Shown here: positions 6,825-15,365 of the stretch, one piece after another | Layout of the letters: every line of letters starts with the position of its first letter | How positions within the stretch are numbered: the stretch's first letter is position 1 | Assembly: GCF_018069895.1 (NCBI RefSeq) | Contig: NZ_JAGQDH010000025.1 | Location: 1 to 36,244 of the forward strand | Length of the DNA: 36,244 nt | Direction of reading: 5' to 3' | Source: Roseovarius autotrophicus | Lineage (GTDB): Bacteria > Pseudomonadota > Alphaproteobacteria > Rhodobacterales > Rhodobacteraceae | Translations under genes and position numbers: made by a program | Notes under the pieces: generated by a model | The model's database searches: none | What the model was told of the DNA's origin: nothing | Seen by the model: the letters and a program-made list of their open reading frames with translations, nothing else

Positions 6825-7153
6825 TGGTCAAACCGGTTCTCCCGCGCGCGAGAGCGCGGGACGATATCGACGATGCTATCGCGCACTACCTTGCGGACGC
6901 TGGCGAAGTCGTCGCGCTGCGTTTCATCGACGCGCTGGAGGCAGCGTTTGCACATCTTGCAGCGCACCCCGCGAGCGGCTCCCTCCGCTACGCGTATGAG
7001 CTGGAGCTGCCGGGTTTGCGAACATGGCCGCTTCGGGACTTCCCCTGGCTGATATTTTACATCGACACCGAGGCCCACGTTGATGTGTGGCGTGTTCTGC
7101 ACAGCAAGCGCGACATCCCGGCCTGGATGGCAGAGCCTGCAGCAGACACCTGA
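6824..7153 (+). CDS. parE: ParE-family toxin
   Basis: This protein of about 109 aa belongs to the ParE/RelE toxin superfamily. Visible features are RARDDIDDAIAHYL near the N-terminus, HPASGSLRY in the middle, LPGLRTWPLRDFPWLIFY and the C-terminal DVWRVLHSKRDIPAWM, all characteristic of the ParE branch. Family members poison DNA gyrase. ATG 6824 overlaps the antitoxin stop; GTG 6821 is also in frame. It ends 16 bases before the small terminase gene, so the pair is embedded in the packaging operon. Whether it serves prophage maintenance or abortive defence cannot be told. Confidence 0.88.
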   Translation: MVKPVLPRARARDDIDDAIAHYLADAGEVVALRFIDALEAAFAHLAAHPASGSLRYAYELELPGLRTWPLRDFPWLIFYIDTEAHVDVWRVLHSKRDIPAWMAEPAADT

Positions 7154-7169
7154 AACGGAGCACACCAAA

Positions 7170-7712
7170 ATGGAGGGTATGTCCGAGCGCGCCTATGCCG
7201 CCCATTCCGGCCTCTCGCGCGGGGCAGTGCAGAAGGTACGCAAGAACGGTCGGCTGGTGCTCTTTGCCGATGGCTCGATCAACGCGGCGGCCTCGGATGC
7301 GCGGCGCGGCGCGATGACCGATCCGGACCAGCAGATGCGGTCTCGGGGTGGCGTCGGCGAAGGTGCCGTATCCGGTCCCGGCGATAGCACGTCCTATCTG
7401 AAGGCCCGGACGGCGCTGACCGTCTATCAGGCGCAGGATCGCCAGCTGGCGATCCAGAAAAAGAAGGGCGTGCTGGTCGACCGCGCGCGCGCCGAGACGC
7501 TGGTCTTTCGCCTCGCGCGTGAGGCACGCGATAGCTGGGTCACCTGGCCCATCCGCGTGGCAGCACTCATGGCCGCGCAATTATCCGCAGAGATGGAGAA
7601 GGCGCAGGGCGAGCCCGTGACGATCGAGACTGCGATCCTGCAGAGGGTGCTGGAAACCCATGTCCGAGAGCAGCTCGACGCCCTCGCAGACCTCCGGGTC
7701 TCGCTTGCATGA
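7170..7712 (+). CDS. Terminase small subunit-like protein
   Basis: This 180-aa protein has an N-terminal helix-turn-helix (SERAYAAHSGLSRGAVQKVRK, then a wing) like the lambda Nu1 DNA-binding domain, and a helical C-terminal half rich in basic residues. It lies directly before the GpA-type large subunit and overlaps it, as expected for the small subunit that recognises packaging sites. GGAG 9 nt upstream supports ATG 7170; ATG 7179 is in frame. The frame is open back to 7080 inside the toxin gene, which is a coincidence of base composition. Its first ten codons are duplicated at 6493. Confidence 0.75.
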   Translation: MEGMSERAYAAHSGLSRGAVQKVRKNGRLVLFADGSINAAASDARRGAMTDPDQQMRSRGGVGEGAVSGPGDSTSYLKARTALTVYQAQDRQLAIQKKKGVLVDRARAETLVFRLAREARDSWVTWPIRVAALMAAQLSAEMEKAQGEPVTIETAILQRVLETHVREQLDALADLRVSLA

Positions 7713-9703
7713 AGGAGACACTGATCACAGCCTGACCGACAACGACCTGACCGAGGGGCTCGACCTCGGGTTCGACGGAGCCAAGGACGTCCTGCGCGCC
7801 TGGCGGCGCGGCATGCGGCCGGACGCCGATCTGACGGTGTCGGAATGGGCCGATGTACATCGCTGGCTGTCGTCGCGCGCCTCGGCCGAGCCCGGGCGGT
7901 ATCGCACGGCACGCACGCCCTATCTGCGCGCCATCATGGATGCGCTGTCCCCGAGCCACCCGGCGCAACGCATCAGCTTCATGAAGGCTGCGCAGGTCGG
8001 GGCCACGGAAGCGGGCAAACTGGATCGGGTTCGTGATCCACCACGCGCCGGGCCCGATGCTGGCGGTGCTGCCAACGGTCGAGATGGCCAAGCGCACCTC
8101 GCGGGGCCGGATCGACCCGCTGATCGAGGACAGCCCGGCGCTGAAGGAACGGGTCAGCCCCGCCCGCTCGCGCGATGCGGGCAACTCGATGCTCTCAAAA
8201 GAGTTCCCGGGCGGTATTCTGGTGCTGACTGGTGCCAACTCGGCCACGGGCCTGCGGTCCATGCCTGCACGCTATGTGTTTCTCGACGAGGTGGATGCCT
8301 ATCCCGCCTCAGCCGACGAGGAAGGCGATCCGGTCACGCTGGCCGAGGCGCGCACCACCACCTTCGCGCACAGGCGGAAGGTGTTCATGGTCTCGACGCC
8401 CACCATAAGGGGGCTGAGCCGGATCGAGCGGGAGTTCGAGGCCAGCGACCAGCGGCGCTACTTCGTGCCCTGCCCGCATTGCGGCCACAGGCAATGGCTG
8501 CAGTTCGAGCGGCTGCGCTGGGCGAAGGGTCGGCCGGACACCGCGGCCTATCACTGCGCGAGCTGCGAACGCCCCATCGCCGAGCACCACAAGACGCAGA
8601 TGCTGGCGCGGGGCGAATGGCGGGCGACCGCCGTGTCGGCCGACCCGACCGCCATCGGCTTCCACCTCTCGGCGCTCTATTCGCCGATCGGCTGGAAGAG
8701 CTGGGAGCAGATCGCACGCGACTGGCTGGCCGCCCAAGGGTCAGACGAGATGCTGCGCGCGGCGCGCAACACGCTGCTTGGCGAGACATGGATCGAAAGC
8801 GGCGAGGCCCCGGAATGGCAGCGGCTGGCGGATCGGCGCGAGGTGTTCCCAGCGCAGATCCCGGCGGGCGGGCTGTTCCTGACGGCTGGGGCCGATGTGC
8901 AGAAGGACCGCATCGAGGTCGATGTCTGGGCCTGGGGCCGCGGGCTCGAGAGCTGGCTGGTCGATCACATCGTGATCCCGGGCGGACCGGACGATCCGGC
9001 CTGCTGGGACAGGCTGACCGCGCTGCTGGGTCAGACATGGGCCCATGATAACGGCGCCTTCATGACGCTGGCCAGGCTCGCCATCGACACGGGCTACGAG
9101 TCCGCTGCCGTCTATGCCTGGGCGCGCAAGCAGGGGATTGCACAGGTGGTACCCGTGAAAGGGCTCGAAGGGTTCAACCGGGCGACACCCGTCTCTGGGC
9201 CAACCTTCGTTGATGCCACGGTGAATGGCCGCAAGCTCAAGCGCGGGGCGCGGCTCTGGACCGTAGCCACGGCCACCTTCAAGGCGGAGACCTATCGCTA
9301 TCTGCGCATCGAGCGACCATCCGAGCCGGACGCCCCCATTCCAGCAGGCACGATCCATCTGCCCGACTGGGCCGACAGCGAATGGCTCAAGCAGCTGGTC
9401 GCCGAACAGCTGGTCACCATCCGCGACCGGCGCGGCTACGCCCGCCAGGAATGGCAGAAGATGCGCGAGCGCAACGAGGCGCTGGATGCGCGCGTCTATG
9501 CCCGCGCCGCGGCGTGGATCCTCGGGGGCGACCGTTTCGATGAGCGCATGTGGCGGCAGCTGGAGAAACAGGCAGGCGTCGACAGCACGGCCGTCGCTGC
9601 TGCCCCGGCAGAACATAGCAAACCTGATGCGCCCGAAGCCGGTCGCATCACCGCGCCCCGGCGGCGCGGCTGGAAGATCAGCACGCCTCGATACATGGAA
9701 TGA
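7660..9703 (+). pseudogene. Terminase large subunit, GpA family, frameshifted
   Basis: The packaging ATPase-nuclease is split across two frames. The first frame runs from ATG 7660 through SVSEWADVHRWLSSRA-type sequence (here TVSEWADVHRW) to MKAAQVGATEAG. The second frame continues from N-W-I-G-F-V-I-H-H at 8018 to 9703, including the acidic Walker B-like FLDEVDAY, CPHCGH and CASC zinc-like pairs, and the nuclease region with DVQKDRIEV. The join lies at 8017-8019 (GGCAAACTGG), where one base too many or two too few are present, directly after the P-loop-like segment. Intact relatives read through this point, so as written the enzyme would be truncated at the ATPase site. It may be a real inactivating mutation or a base-calling error. 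No frameshift signal is evident. Confidence 0.8.
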
Positions 9704-9714
9704 CCGGAAGCCCG

Positions 9715-9924
9715 ATGACCCTCGACGAGCTGAAATCCCGCCACAGCGCGCTGCTGGCCGCGCGCTACAGCGGTACGCGCTCGGTCAGCTATGACGGCAA
9801 GACCGTGAATTACGGCACGGATGCTGAGCTGGCCGCTGCGATTTCCGATCTCGAGCGGCGGATCGCGCAAGCCGAGCGCGGCGCCGGACGCATCCTTCGC
9901 CCCTATGCCGTGAAGGATCTCTGA
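9715..9924 (+). CDS. Head-tail joining protein, gpW-like
   Basis: This 69-aa protein (MTLDELKSRHSALLAARYSG and following) has the size, position and pattern of lambda gpW: an N-terminal helix, a beta hairpin (VSYDGKTVNYGTDA) and a C-terminal helix (ISDLERRIAQAER). gpW stabilises packaged heads and prepares the connector. ATG 9700, overlapping the terminase stop, is also in frame; 9715 was preferred because CGGAAG lies just upstream. Its stop overlaps the portal start (TGATG). Confidence 0.75.
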   Translation: MTLDELKSRHSALLAARYSGTRSVSYDGKTVNYGTDAELAAAISDLERRIAQAERGAGRILRPYAVKDL

Positions 9925-11411
9925 TGAACTGGCGACAGCGCCTCGGCGCCTTCATCGGCGGGTTCGATGCCGGCCAGCATCATCGCCGCCTGCGCGGCTT
10001 CCGCGCGACGCGGGCCCATGTCAACGCGCTGATCGCGGCCTCGGGCCCCGACATCACCGCCCGCGCCCGCTGGCTGGTGCGCAACAACGGCTACGCCGTG
10101 AACGCGGTGGAAAGCTGGGCCGCCAATACCGTGGGCGACGGGATCAAGCCGATCTCCAAGATCGGAGATGCCGCACGCAAGGAGGAGCTGCAGCGCCTGT
10201 GGCTTGCCTGGACCGACGAGGCGGATACCGAGGGGCTGACGGATTTCTATGGTCTCCAGCGCCGCGCCGCCCGCGAAGTGTTCATGGCGGGCGAGGTATT
10301 CTTCCGGATCCGGATGCGCCGCGCGGGTGACGGCTTGAGCGTGCCGCTGCAGTTGCAGATGCTGCCCGCCGAGATGCTGCCGCTCGAGCAGACCGGGACA
10401 GCGGCCAATGGCAATGCCATTCGTCAGGGCATCGAGTTCGACCGCATCGGGCGGCGCGTGGCCTATCATTTTTTTCGCCGCCATCCCGGCGACAGCACCG
10501 ATCCGGGGCTCGCGGGCGAGATCGTCCGGGTGCCGGCCAGCGAGGTGATCCATGTGATCGACCCGGTCGAGGGCGGGCAGCTGCGCGGGGTGTCGAAACT
10601 GGCTCCGGCCATCGTGAAGCTGTTCCTGCTCGATCAGTATGATGACGCCGAGCTCGACCGGAAGAAGGTCGCGGCGATGTACGCGATGTTCGTGACCTCG
10701 CCTGCGCCCGAGAACCCGCTGGCGCCTGCGGAAGACGAGGAGGTGCCAGACGGGGTCGAGATCAGCCCCGGCCAGATCGTTCGCCTCGATCCCGGCGAGG
10801 ACGTGACCGTGGGCCAGCCCGCTGACAGCGGCGCGACCTACGAGCCGTTCCAGTACCGCACCCTGCTGCAGATCTCGGCAGCACTCGGCATTCCCTACCC
10901 GTACCTCGCCAATGACATGGTGAAGGGGAACTTCTCAAACTCGCGCCTCGCGCTCATCGAGTTCCGCCGCCGTGTCTCGGCCTGGCAGCATTCGGTCATG
11001 GTCTGGCAGCTCTGCCGCCCCGTCTATGCGCGCTGGATGGATGCCGCTGTCCTGTCGGGGGCGCTCACCCTGCCCGGCTACGAGGCCAACCGCGCGCGGC
11101 TCCTGACCGCAGACTGGTTGCCCACGAAATGGGACTGGGTCGATCCGCTGAAGGACGCCAATGCCGAGATCGCCCAGATCGAGGCCGGGCTGAAATCCCG
11201 CACGCAGGCTATCGCCGAACGCGGCTACGACGCCGAACAGGTCGACCGCGAGATCGCGGCGGAACGGCAACGCGAGCGCGCGCTGGGCCTCGACTTCCGC
11301 CGCCCCGGCTCGCCCGCACAGGGCGTGCAGGCGCTGCCGCAAAGCGACGACGACACCTACACAACCGATGACGCGGAAGACCGCCCGCGCACAGACGAGG
11401 ACCAGCCCTGA
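9924..11411 (+). CDS. Portal protein, lambda gpB family
   Basis: This 495-aa protein is the head vertex ring through which DNA is packaged. Characteristic segments are ARARWLVRNNGYAVNAVESW near the N-terminus, VGDGIKP, MAGEVFFRIR, MLPAEMLP, the HFFRRHPGD region and GIPYPYLANDMVKGNFSN, all typical of lambda-type portals. Length fits the family (about 530 in lambda). The last 40 residues are acidic and probably disordered. Start and stop both overlap neighbours (TGATG), giving tight stoichiometric coupling with gpW and the protease. Confidence 0.93.
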   Translation: MNWRQRLGAFIGGFDAGQHHRRLRGFRATRAHVNALIAASGPDITARARWLVRNNGYAVNAVESWAANTVGDGIKPISKIGDAARKEELQRLWLAWTDEADTEGLTDFYGLQRRAAREVFMAGEVFFRIRMRRAGDGLSVPLQLQMLPAEMLPLEQTGTAANGNAIRQGIEFDRIGRRVAYHFFRRHPGDSTDPGLAGEIVRVPASEVIHVIDPVEGGQLRGVSKLAPAIVKLFLLDQYDDAELDRKKVAAMYAMFVTSPAPENPLAPAEDEEVPDGVEISPGQIVRLDPGEDVTVGQPADSGATYEPFQYRTLLQISAALGIPYPYLANDMVKGNFSNSRLALIEFRRRVSAWQHSVMVWQLCRPVYARWMDAAVLSGALTLPGYEANRARLLTADWLPTKWDWVDPLKDANAEIAQIEAGLKSRTQAIAERGYDAEQVDREIAAERQRERALGLDFRRPGSPAQGVQALPQSDDDTYTTDDAEDRPRTDEDQP

Positions 11412-12847
11412 TGCTTCATGCTCGCATTGCCGCGCGCGCCTTCAACACGCCGCTGCTGGTGGAGCCCTCCAAGGCCATGGCCTTCCTGTCTGGCCTCGGG
11501 CCGCGCATCCTCGGACGGCGGGTCGAGATGGTGGACAGTGAGGTGGCAGATGCACCCGGCACCGCCGCCCCGCTCGCCCGTGCCAGCATTCTGGCCGGTG
11601 GGCTGCTCGAGGACGGGCACCGACACGGCGATGCGCCCTACCCGGTCGTCGACGGCATCGCCGTGATCGAGATCGCGGGCGTGCTGATCCATCGTGGCGG
11701 CTGGATCGGCCAATCCTCGGGCCAGACCAGCTACGAGGGGATCTCGGCGCAGATCGAGGCGGCGGCGAGCGATCCAGCCGTGCGCGGTCTGGCATTGGAA
11801 ATCGACAGTTTCGGGGGCGAGGTGGCGGGGGTATTCGATCTCGCAGATCGCATTCGTGCCATCCGGGGCAGCAAGCCCGTCTGGGCCTTTGTTGCCGAGC
11901 ACGCCTTCTCGGCGGGCTATGCGCTGGCCTCCCAGGCCGACCGCATCCTGCTGCCGCGCACCGGTGCGCTGGGCAGCATCGGGGTCGTGGTGCTCCACGC
12001 CGATCTCAGCGGCCAGCTGGATCAGGACGGGGTGCGGGTGACGCTGATCCATTCCGGCCGCCACAAGGTCGATGGCAATCCCTATCAGCCCCTGCCCGAG
12101 AGCGTGCAGGGCGACATCCAGCGCGAGATCGACGTGCTGCGCTTCCTCTTCGCCGAGACCGTCGCCGCCGGACGCGCCGGGCGGCTCAGCCAGGAGGCCG
12201 CCATGGCCACCGAGGCCGCGACCTATCGCGGGGCGGATGCCGTCACCGCAGGCCTCGCCGATGAGGTCACCGACCTGGCACGGGGCTTTGCGTCCTTCCG
12301 GCAGTTGCTGGCGCGCACCCCGACCCTCTCCCTCGCGCGCACCCACCGCGCATCCCTTCCCCAGCCCAGACAGGAGGCAATGATGACCAAGGAGACCGAC
12401 CCCGAAGACAGCCCGCAGGACACCGGGACCGGTGTGACCGACATCGACGATGCTGAACCCGATCCCACCGCTGATCCGCCTGCCCTTGCCGAGCCATCCC
12501 CCGCAGCACCTGATCTGCCCGGTGCGACGGCCCCTGCTCCCGCGCCAACCGCCCCGCAGGCTGGCAATCTGGCCGAGATCTCACTGCGGCTGCGCGAGGC
12601 GGCGGCGGAGATCACCGAGATCGCGGCGCAGGCGGGCCGCCTCGGCATCGCCATCGACGCGGCGAAGGCGCTCCGCGAGGGCACCACCCCGGAGGCCCTG
12701 CGCAAACAGGTGCTGCAGCGTGCCGCCGATGCCTCGGATGCGCGCGATGTTGTCGCCGCAGCCCCCTCGCCCGTCCTGCCGAAAGCCAGTGAAAGCCCGA
12801 TCGTGGCCGCCGCGAAACGCGCGGCGGCGTCGGGCCACCGGGCCTGA
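11411..12847 (+). CDS. S49 (SppA-like) prohead protease with C-terminal scaffold region
   Basis: This 478-aa protein corresponds to lambda gpC. Residues about 75-290 form a ClpP/crotonase-fold S49 peptidase with the Ser-Lys pair S167 (AFSAGYALAS) and K219 (SGRHKVDGNPY). Their spacing of 52 matches SppA peptidases. ALEIDSFGGEV forms the oxyanion-side segment. It matures the prohead by cleaving scaffold and portal. From residue 324 the protein becomes Asp/Pro/Ala-rich and then helical, as expected of a scaffold module analogous to lambda Nu3. ATG 11411 overlaps the portal stop. Confidence 0.92.
   Translation: MLHARIAARAFNTPLLVEPSKAMAFLSGLGPRILGRRVEMVDSEVADAPGTAAPLARASILAGGLLEDGHRHGDAPYPVVDGIAVIEIAGVLIHRGGWIGQSSGQTSYEGISAQIEAAASDPAVRGLALEIDSFGGEVAGVFDLADRIRAIRGSKPVWAFVAEHAFSAGYALASQADRILLPRTGALGSIGVVVLHADLSGQLDQDGVRVTLIHSGRHKVDGNPYQPLPESVQGDIQREIDVLRFLFAETVAAGRAGRLSQEAAMATEAATYRGADAVTAGLADEVTDLARGFASFRQLLARTPTLSLARTHRASLPQPRQEAMMTKETDPEDSPQDTGTGVTDIDDAEPDPTADPPALAEPSPAAPDLPGATAPAPAPTAPQAGNLAEISLRLREAAAEITEIAAQAGRLGIAIDAAKALREGTTPEALRKQVLQRAADASDARDVVAAAPSPVLPKASESPIVAAAKRAAASGHRA
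12383..12847 (+). CDS. Candidate internal in-frame scaffold protein (Nu3-like)
   Basis: A perfect AGGAGG at 12372-12377 is followed by two in-frame ATG codons (12380 and 12383; the second at 5 nt spacing) inside the protease gene. Starting there would make a separate 154-aa protein, acidic and proline-rich at first (residues 2-60) and helical afterwards (LREAAAEITEIAAQAGRLG). Lambda makes its scaffold Nu3 from exactly such an internal start in gene C. The signal is seen in the sequence; production of the short form is inferred. Confidence 0.5.
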   Translation: MTKETDPEDSPQDTGTGVTDIDDAEPDPTADPPALAEPSPAAPDLPGATAPAPAPTAPQAGNLAEISLRLREAAAEITEIAAQAGRLGIAIDAAKALREGTTPEALRKQVLQRAADASDARDVVAAAPSPVLPKASESPIVAAAKRAAASGHRA

Positions 12848-12896
12848 CGACCGGCGGCAACACACCGCCCTCACCCTGAAACCGCACCGTCCCTCA

Positions 12897-12922
12897 CCCC
12901 CGCCGCGTCGCCGCGGCGGGGG
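12897..12922 (+). terminator. Strong hairpin between protease/scaffold and decoration genes
   Basis: An 11-bp perfect stem (12897-12907 with 12912-12922, all G/C) closes a 4-nt TCGC loop in the 110-base gap between genes. No U-tract follows, so it is not a classical intrinsic terminator. It could act as a partial terminator, a processing site or a 3' stabiliser that sets expression of the abundant capsid proteins apart from the catalytic ones. Confidence 0.45.
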
Positions 12923-12957
12923 CTGCTCCTTCGCATCCCTGAGAAAGGCACCCCGCC

Positions 12958-13338
12958 ATGACCGTCCTTCACCAGCCCGCCACGACGGGCGATGTCCTCA
13001 AGTACGAGGTCAACCCGAACTACACCCGCGAGACCGTCACGCTGCTTGCCGGGATGACCTATCCGGTCGGCGCCGTGCTCGGGCGCATCACCGCAAGCGG
13101 CAAGCACACGCTCTCCCCCGACACCGGCACCGACGGATCGGAGACCGCCGCGGCCGTGCTGCTCTACGGCGTCGATGCAACGCTGGCCGACGCGGTCGGC
13201 GTGGTCGTCGCGCGCGGCCCCGCCATCGTCTCGAAAGCGGCACTCGTGTTCGATGCCACCGTCGATGACGCGCCCAAGACCGCCACCAAGCATGGCCAGC
13301 TCGCGAGCCTCGGCATCGAGCCCCGCGATACGGCCTGA
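12958..13338 (+). CDS. Head decoration protein, lambda gpD-like
   Basis: This 126-aa protein sits between the protease and the major capsid gene, the place of gpD in lambda. Segments such as VTLLAGMTYPVGAVLGRIT, LYGVDATLADAVGVVVARGPAIV and the terminal LASLGIEPRDT are typical of the family. Trimers of such proteins clamp the capsid after expansion. ATG 12958 is preceded by AGAAAGGCACC-type leader sequence with a weak Shine-Dalgarno (GAAAGG). Confidence 0.88.
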   Translation: MTVLHQPATTGDVLKYEVNPNYTRETVTLLAGMTYPVGAVLGRITASGKHTLSPDTGTDGSETAAAVLLYGVDATLADAVGVVVARGPAIVSKAALVFDATVDDAPKTATKHGQLASLGIEPRDTA

Positions 13339-13396
13339 CGGGTTCGCGCGCACCTCAAGCCCTTTCCTCCCTGTCCCTCTTTCCCCGGAGTTCCCC

Positions 13397-14419
13397 ATGA
13401 CCATCACCCGCAATCCTTTCGACGCGGGCGGCTATTCGCTCGCCGAGATGACGCAGGCGATCAACATCCTGCCCAATCTCTACACCCGGCTGGGCCAGAT
13501 CGGCCTCTTCCGCTTTCAGGGCGTCACCCAGCGCTCCATCGTCATCGAGCAACGCGAGGGGGTGCTGAGCCTCCTGCCCTCGGTGCCGCTGGGTGCGCCC
13601 GCGACCGTCGGCAGCCGCGAGGCGCGCTCCATGCGCAGCTTTGCCCTGCCCTGGATCCCGCATGATGATGTGATCCTGCCCTCGGATATTCAGGGCATGC
13701 CGGCGCTGGGCCGATCCGATGCCCCCGACCGTCTGGCCGAAGTCATGACGGAAAAACTCACGCTCATGCGCCGCAAGCATGCCCAGACCCGCGAATACAT
13801 GGAGATGAACGCGCTGCGCGGCATCGTGAAGGACGGCGCGGGCACCACGCTCTACAACTACTTCACCGAGTTCGGCCTCGAGCAGATCTCGGTCGACTTC
13901 GTCTTCGGCACGGCGGGCACCAACATCCAGGGCAAGGTGCGCACCACGCTGCGCGCGATCGAGGACAACCTGCTCGGCGAGACGATGACCACCGCCCATG
14001 CGCTGGTCAGCTCCGAGTTCTTCGACAAGCTGATCAGTCACCCCAGGACGGAAGAAGCCTACAAGTTCTTCTCGGCGACCGGCGGCCAGCCCTTGCGCGA
14101 GGACATGCGCCGCGCCTTCCCCTTCGCGGGCATCCTCTTCGAGGAATATACGGGCTCAGCGACCCTCTCGGGGGGTGGAACAGAGCGCTTCATCCCGGCA
14201 GGCGAGGGTATCGCCTTCCCTCTGGGCACGTTCGACACCTTCACCACCTATGGCGGGCCTGCCAATCTGCTCGAAGCGGCCAATACCGTCGGCCTGGCGC
14301 TCTACGCCCGCCAGCATCTCGATGAGAAGGGCCGCTGGATTGACCTCATGACCGAGGCCTCGATCCTGCCGGTGAACAAGCGGCCGCGCCTCGCGATCCG
14401 CCTGCACAGCTCGAACTGA
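13397..14419 (+). CDS. Major capsid protein, lambda gpE family
   Basis: This 340-aa protein (gpE is 341) forms the icosahedral shell. Typical segments are NPFDAGGYSLAEMTQAIN at the N-terminus, RSFALPWIPHDD, MTEKLTLMRRKHAQTREYMEMNALRG, the YTGS-containing region and IPAGEGIAFPLGT near the C-terminus. ATG 13397 follows a GGAG 8 nt upstream; the frame is open back to 13175 but that portion overlaps the decoration gene. The stop overlaps the next start (TGATG). Confidence 0.93.
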   Translation: MTITRNPFDAGGYSLAEMTQAINILPNLYTRLGQIGLFRFQGVTQRSIVIEQREGVLSLLPSVPLGAPATVGSREARSMRSFALPWIPHDDVILPSDIQGMPALGRSDAPDRLAEVMTEKLTLMRRKHAQTREYMEMNALRGIVKDGAGTTLYNYFTEFGLEQISVDFVFGTAGTNIQGKVRTTLRAIEDNLLGETMTTAHALVSSEFFDKLISHPRTEEAYKFFSATGGQPLREDMRRAFPFAGILFEEYTGSATLSGGGTERFIPAGEGIAFPLGTFDTFTTYGGPANLLEAANTVGLALYARQHLDEKGRWIDLMTEASILPVNKRPRLAIRLHSSN

Positions 14420-14736
14420 TGCCGATGTCGGTCTTCGCAGCCGCCATCGACAATCTCTTCGCCGATCCGAACATCGCCTTTGAGGCCACATACATCGCGG
14501 ACGGTGGCCAGCCCCAGCTCATCCGCATGGTCGCACGCCGCGCGGATGAGGTTACCGGCTTCGGCGAGGCGCGGCTATGGTCGGAGACCACCCGCATCGA
14601 CCTGCGCGTGGCAGAGGTGCCCGAGCCCCGCCCCGGCGACCGGGTCGAGATCGAGGGCGATGCCTTTCTCGTCCAGGGCGAGCCGGTGCGCGACCGCGAG
14701 CGGCTCATCTGGACCGTAAATCTGAGGCCGGCATGA
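14419..14736 (+). CDS. Head-tail connector, gpFII-like
   Basis: This 105-aa protein follows the capsid gene, as gpFII does in lambda. It starts MPMSVFAAAIDNLFADPNIA and is mainly beta afterwards (TTRIDLRVAEVPEPRPGD, VEIEGDAFLVQGEPVRD), fitting the attachment-protein fold that completes the neck. It overlaps the capsid stop at the front and the next ATG at the end. A second ATG at 14425 is possible. Assignment relies on position and pattern more than on strong motifs. Confidence 0.72.
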   Translation: MPMSVFAAAIDNLFADPNIAFEATYIADGGQPQLIRMVARRADEVTGFGEARLWSETTRIDLRVAEVPEPRPGDRVEIEGDAFLVQGEPVRDRERLIWTVNLRPA

Positions 14737-15365
14737 AGTTGCAACTGGATATCACCCCCAATCTGGTCGCCATGATGGCTGCCGAGATCAAGGCGGGCGA
14801 GAGGGCCGTCAGCCAAGCCGTCAGCGAAGCGGGCAACAGCGTGAAATCCGCCTGGCGCGGGCAGATCACCGGCGCGGGTCTCGGTCAGCGCCTCGCCAAC
14901 ACCATCCGATCCGAGCAGTTCCCGAAAGGTCGACCCAGCCTCAGCGCAGCCGCCGTGGTCTGGTCCAAGGCCCCGGTCATCATCGGGGCGCATGACACCG
15001 GGCCGCTGATCCGCTCGCGCAACGGATTCTGGCTGGCGATCCCCACGCCTGCCGCAGGCAAGTCCTCCCGTGGCGGCCGGATTACCCCTGGGGAGTGGGA
15101 ACGCCGCGCGGGGCTGCGCCTCCGCTTCGTCTATCGGAGGACGGGGCCAAGCCTTCTGGTGGCCGAAGGGCGTCTGAATACCAGGGGCCGTGCTGTGGCA
15201 TCGCGCTCAAAAACCGGCCGAGGCGTGACCACGGTCCCGATCTTCCTGCTCGTGCCGCAGGTGCAACTGCGCAAGCGGCTGGACCTCGCTCGAGATGCCG
15301 CCAGGGCGCAGGAGGCGCTGCCAGGCGCGATCGTTGCAAACTGGGTGGAAGGAAAGATCGGATGA
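14733..15365 (+). CDS. DUF6441-type phage protein, probable neck/tail completion
   Basis: This 210-aa protein starts MKLQLDITPNLVAMMAAEIK and continues AVSEAGNSVKSAWRGQI. This start is shared by a family of phage proteins annotated DUF6441 that sits between connector and tail terminator genes. The middle has LANTIRSEQFPKG and IRSRNGFWLAIPTP, and the C-terminal part VPIFLLVPQVQLRKRLD is well conserved in relatives I know. In lambda the position corresponds to gpZ, the minor tail protein fitted to the tail end. ATG 14733 overlaps the previous stop. Confidence 0.72.
   Translation: MKLQLDITPNLVAMMAAEIKAGERAVSQAVSEAGNSVKSAWRGQITGAGLGQRLANTIRSEQFPKGRPSLSAAAVVWSKAPVIIGAHDTGPLIRSRNGFWLAIPTPAAGKSSRGGRITPGEWERRAGLRLRFVYRRTGPSLLVAEGRLNTRGRAVASRSKTGRGVTTVPIFLLVPQVQLRKRLDLARDAARAQEALPGAIVANWVEGKIG

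Noticed and set aside
8033..9048. Continuation of the first large terminase frame beyond the frameshift to 9048
   Set aside because: After 8020 this frame loses all terminase similarity and turns Arg/Gly/Ala-rich, while the other frame carries the conserved sequence.
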